Part shown: positions 63,281-64,000 of the stretch, one piece after another
Numbering within the stretch: the first letter of the stretch is position 1
Layout: each line of letters opens with the position of its first letter
NCBI GenBank assembly: GCA_020723305.1
Contig: DYJC01000004.1
Coordinates: forward strand, 62,001 to 126,000
Origin: Desulfosudis oleivorans
GTDB taxonomy: Bacteria; Desulfobacterota; Desulfobacteria; Desulfobacterales; SURF-7
DNA length: 64,000 nt
Direction of reading: 5' to 3'
Notes under the pieces: model-generated
The model's input: only the letters and a program-made list of their open reading frames with translations
The model's database searches: none
Told to the model about the DNA's origin: nothing
Program-made: the position numbers and the translations under genes

Positions 63281-64000
63281 CTATATCGGCGTTGTCGGGA
63301 TTACCTTTTTCACGATCTTGCGGTCCAGTTTCATTTCCGGGTAGTCTTCTTTTTCATCCGGCCAGATTTTATAGAAATAGTTATACACCTGTGTCATCAT
63401 ATTCGGAGTGAGAAGGTTGGCAATTCCAACGGTCACACCCAGGCCGGTCATCTGCTTGCGGGGTTTTTTCAGCACAGCATCCACGAACATCTGTGCAGCA
63501 AATTCCGGACTGGCAGCGGGCATGTCTTTAAAGTCATTAGTGGGGGCAAGCATCCCGGTTCTCACCATGGGAAATTTGATGGAGGTGAAATAGATATTCC
63601 GATCCGTGAACTCGGCTGCCAGGGAATCACTGACCGCGTCCATGGCGCATTTGCTGGCTGCATAGGCGCCAAACCGGGGAGTGGGTGCTAGGGTTCCCAT
63701 GGTGGAGGAGTAAAGGATGTGTCCGCTTTTTCTTTGGATCATGGATGGAAGAAGGCCCAGTAGAATCCGGAGTGGGCCAAAGTAATTGGTCTGCATGGTG
63801 CGTTGAAAATCATGAAACCGGTCCAGAGATTTGCTGATGGATCTCCGGATGGAAAGCCCGGCATTGTTGAACAGGATGTCCACATAACCATACTGTTTCA
63901 AGATATGGTCAACCAGGGCATCGCATTCATTCAGGTTGGATATGTTGCAGGGAAACACTTCAACACTGCCGCCGTTCTTGTCTGCAATGGGGGCAATTTT
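63281..64000 (-). CDS. Short-chain dehydrogenase/reductase, 5' end cut by window edge
   Basis: The reading frame is open from base 64000 down to 63281, so the N-terminal nucleotide-binding glycine motif lies outside the window; 239 residues are visible. The visible part has VDILFNNAGLSIRRS (the NNAG strand), a serine in ILYSSTMGT and the active-site YAASK, all classical SDR features. The C-terminus is longer than simple SDRs (LLTPNMMTQVYNYFYKIWPDEK), as in acyl-reductase-associated members. It is on the minus strand, separate from the defence operon. The substrate is unknown. Confidence 0.88.
   Translation of the reverse strand, partial: KIAPIADKNGGSVEVFPCNISNLNECDALVDHILKQYGYVDILFNNAGLSIRRSISKSLDRFHDFQRTMQTNYFGPLRILLGLLPSMIQRKSGHILYSSTMGTLAPTPRFGAYAASKCAMDAVSDSLAAEFTDRNIYFTSIKFPMVRTGMLAPTNDFKDMPAASPEFAAQMFVDAVLKKPRKQMTGLGVTVGIANLLTPNMMTQVYNYFYKIWPDEKEDYPEMKLDRKIVKKVIPTTPI

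Overview
The window looks like chromosome of an anaerobic Gram-negative bacterium, most likely a deltaproteobacterium (Desulfobacterota, Desulfobacterales-like). This is inferred from gene content: a DmdC-type acyl-CoA dehydrogenase next to a molybdopterin oxidoreductase, MotAB, tripartite efflux pumps, DUF1302-type outer-membrane proteins, REP/RAYT repeats, and a sensor protein ending in the CxxC-KKIRDD motif. No rRNA, tRNA, integrase, phage structural gene or CRISPR array was seen.

Layout. 1-1722: a minus-strand Zn-ribbon DNA methyltransferase that runs off the left edge. 2.2-12 kb: a hybrid histidine kinase, a metallo-beta-lactamase-fold protein, a phosphoesterase, a very large membrane/spermidine-synthase/TPR fusion, and motAB. 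12.4-15.6 kb: a LolA-like periplasmic protein facing a lipoprotein and a DUF1302-type porin. 15.8-22.7 kb: a seven-gene export operon (TetR regulator, TolC, HlyD adaptor, two ATPases, two permeases) with a near-perfect palindromic operator. 23-28.1 kb: a bile-acid/sodium symporter-family protein, then a two-gene AAA-ATPase plus primase-helicase-PLD module under its own AT-rich promoter. 28.5-34.2 kb: an RND pump whose inner-membrane protein is fused in frame to its TolC-type channel, preceded by the adaptor gene and a strong promoter containing a palindrome. 34.4-38.9 kb: a membrane sensor-like protein, an enoyl-CoA hydratase relative, a CAP-domain lipoprotein, small genes, and a REP-associated transposase with REP palindromes inside its reading frame. 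39.5-44.5 kb: a methyltransferase / molybdopterin oxidoreductase / acyl-CoA dehydrogenase cluster. 44.7-49.4 kb: a YD-repeat lipoprotein, an orphan antitoxin, repeat-rich spacer and a secreted 5'-nucleotidase. 49.8-53.4 kb: an alpha/beta hydrolase, a DEAD-box helicase, and a decayed second helicase.

53.4-63.1 kb is a defence island: a YhcG/DUF1016 nuclease, an AbiEi/AbiEii-like pair with a four-box TGTACA operator, and a tightly packed four-gene operon (HEPN plus Zn-ribbon protein, double-HKD PLD protein with Zn-ribbon, an unrecognised 542-residue protein, and an Mrr endonuclease). I do not recognise that four-gene combination, and it is the best candidate for an undescribed system. The right edge cuts a short-chain dehydrogenase gene.

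All functions are read from motifs and general family knowledge; no database search was run.
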